Below, piece by piece: positions 5,177 through 6,318 of a DNA stretch of 6,318 nt. Source of the stretch: Paracoccaceae bacterium (GTDB lineage: Bacteria > Pseudomonadota > Alphaproteobacteria > Rhodobacterales > Rhodobacteraceae). The stretch's first letter is position 1. Each line of letters opens with the position of its first letter. Under the pieces are notes generated by a model. It worked only from the letters and a program-made list of their open reading frames with translations. It was not told where the DNA came from and did not search any database. Position numbers and translations under genes: made by a program. The stretch lies in the NCBI GenBank assembly GCA_024742655.1, contig JANSYB010000148.1, forward strand, positions 1 through 6,318, given 5' to 3'.

Positions 5177-6318
5177 GCAGGCTTGCGGTCATAGCGGCGA
5201 TCTTGGCCGTGACTCTATGTTCGGTGTCTGGCCCGGTTCAGGCGCAAATGCGCGACGACACCGCGCCGGCGGCCCCCGCCCCCGCACAACCGGCCATCCT
5301 CGTCGCCGATGATGTCTTCCTGAACGGCAATGACAGGCTGGTAGCCACCGGCAATGTCGAGGCCTGGTTCGAAGGCCGGCGCATGCAGGCGCGCGAAATC
5401 ATGTACGACCGGGACGCCGAACGCCTGATCGTGACCGGCCCCATCACCATCGAGGAGGCCGACGGCTCGCTCCTCGTTCTGGCCGACAGCGCCGAGCTGG
5501 ACCGCGAGATGACCAACGGCCTGCTGCGCGGCGCGCGCATCGTGATGGATGACCAGATCCAGCTGGCCGCGCATGAGATGGCCCGGGTCAATGGCCGCTA
5601 CAACCAGCTTTACAAGGCCGCGGTCACGTCCTGCCGTGTCTGCGAATCCGGACGTCCGCCGCTGTGGCAAATCCGGGCCCGTAGGGTGATCCATGACCAA
5701 CAGGAACGCCAGTTGTATTTCGACGATGCCCAGCTGAGGGTTCTGGATACGCCGATCTTCTATCTGCCGCGCCTGCGCCTGCCCGATCCCACGCTTGAGC
5801 GCGCGACCGGGTTTCTGGTGCCATCGCTGCACAATTCGTCGCTTCTGGGCTTTGGGGTGCGCGTGCCGTATTTCATCAGGATCGGCGATCACCGCGACCT
5901 GACCATCACGCCCTATATCGCGACCGAGACCCGGACGCTGGAACTGCGCTACCGTCAGGCCTTCCGCAACGGCCGGATCGAGTTCAACGCGGCCCTGTCC
6001 AACGACGACATCGGCACGGATTCGAACCGGGCCTATATTTTCGGCAATGGTGAATTCAACCTGCGCGACGATTTCGTCCTGCGCTTCGATGTCGAGGCCG
6101 TCAGTGACGATACCTACCTTCTGGATTACGGCTATTCCGCCAAGGACCGGCTGGACAGCGAGATCGAGATCGAGCGTGCCCGGCGCGACGAATATGTCCG
6201 CGCCGCGATCACCGCCTTTCACAGCCTTCGGGTGGGCGAAAGAAACTCGACCCTGCCGACGATCGTTGCCAATGGCGAGTATGAGCGCCGGCTTTACATG
6301 CCCGGATCGCTTGGCGGA
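5173..6318 (+). CDS. lptD: LPS-assembly protein LptD (5' part, cut by window end)
   Basis: The first 382 residues of the outer-membrane lipopolysaccharide translocon are present; family members run to roughly 700-800 residues, so about half is missing. Residues 1-24 form a signal peptide (hydrophobic core IAAILAVTL, cleavage after VQA). A low-complexity Ala/Pro linker (30-41) follows, then the periplasmic OstA-type jellyroll domain (about 42-190, including LVATGNVEAWFEGRRMQARE at 56-75), which receives LPS from LptA. From about residue 200 the beta-barrel begins, marked by FYLPRLRLPDPTLERATGFL (196-215). SCRVCESGRPPLWQIRARRV (153-172) is the usual LptD segment at the domain boundary and carries Cys154 and Cys157. 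The start overlaps the lptG stop (ATGA), and GGAGG at 5164-5168 inside lptG is a good ribosome binding site four bases upstream. In relatives surA commonly comes next; that lies outside the window. The only other cysteine, Cys16, is within the signal peptide. Confidence 0.94.
   Translation, partial: MSRLAVIAAILAVTLCSVSGPVQAQMRDDTAPAAPAPAQPAILVADDVFLNGNDRLVATGNVEAWFEGRRMQAREIMYDRDAERLIVTGPITIEEADGSLLVLADSAELDREMTNGLLRGARIVMDDQIQLAAHEMARVNGRYNQLYKAAVTSCRVCESGRPPLWQIRARRVIHDQQERQLYFDDAQLRVLDTPIFYLPRLRLPDPTLERATGFLVPSLHNSSLLGFGVRVPYFIRIGDHRDLTITPYIATETRTLELRYRQAFRNGRIEFNAALSNDDIGTDSNRAYIFGNGEFNLRDDFVLRFDVEAVSDDTYLLDYGYSAKDRLDSEIEIERARRDEYVRAAITAFHSLRVGERNSTLPTIVANGEYERRLYMPGSLGG

Noticed and set aside
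5215..6222. Long minus-strand open frame opposite lptD
   Set aside because: It lies wholly over a well-supported lptD reading frame and its length is explained by GC codon bias on the real strand.
1..6318. A defence, mobile or otherwise novel multi-gene system
   Set aside because: All the large genes are recognisable housekeeping families, with uniform codon style and no integrase, transposase, toxin or repeat boundaries.

Overview
The window looks like a piece of chromosome from a high-GC alphaproteobacterium, most likely Rhodobacteraceae (roseobacter or Rhodobacter type). I base this on the strong third-position G/C preference, the character of the LptD, LptF/G and PepA proteins, and the pepA-holC / lptF-lptG-lptD gene order. 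The taxonomic call rests on recalled family resemblance, not on a search. There is no sign of a phage, transposon, CRISPR array, tRNA, rRNA or defence system.

Layout. Bases 1-48 are a short leader with a small hairpin. At 49-480 (+) lies a small exported DsrE-like protein. At 574-657 (+) lies a probable 27-residue single-span membrane protein with its own ribosome binding site. The convergent gap at 658-765 holds a GC-rich hairpin and then a striking pair of AT-rich 21-bp palindromes; it probably ends transcription from both sides. On the minus strand, pepA (2696 down to 1224, leucyl aminopeptidase) and holC (1224 down to 766, DNA polymerase III chi subunit) are joined through a TGATG stop/start overlap. 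A 246-bp divergent control region at 2697-2942 carries three GCGTTT elements. On the plus strand, lptF (2943-4088), lptG (4085-5176) and the first 382 codons of lptD (5173 to the window end) follow, each pair overlapping by ATGA.

How the genes work together. LptF and LptG form the membrane core of the ABC transporter that extracts lipopolysaccharide from the inner membrane. LptD is the outer-membrane translocon at the far end of the same bridge. One operon here therefore encodes both the inner- and outer-membrane parts of the export route. The divergent pepA-holC pair is the same neighbour that lptFG has in Escherichia coli, so this is an old arrangement onto which lptD has been joined. It is mostly a conserved housekeeping region. 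The least explained parts are the paired palindromes, the 27-residue protein, the exported DsrE-like protein and the GCGTTT elements between pepA and lptF.
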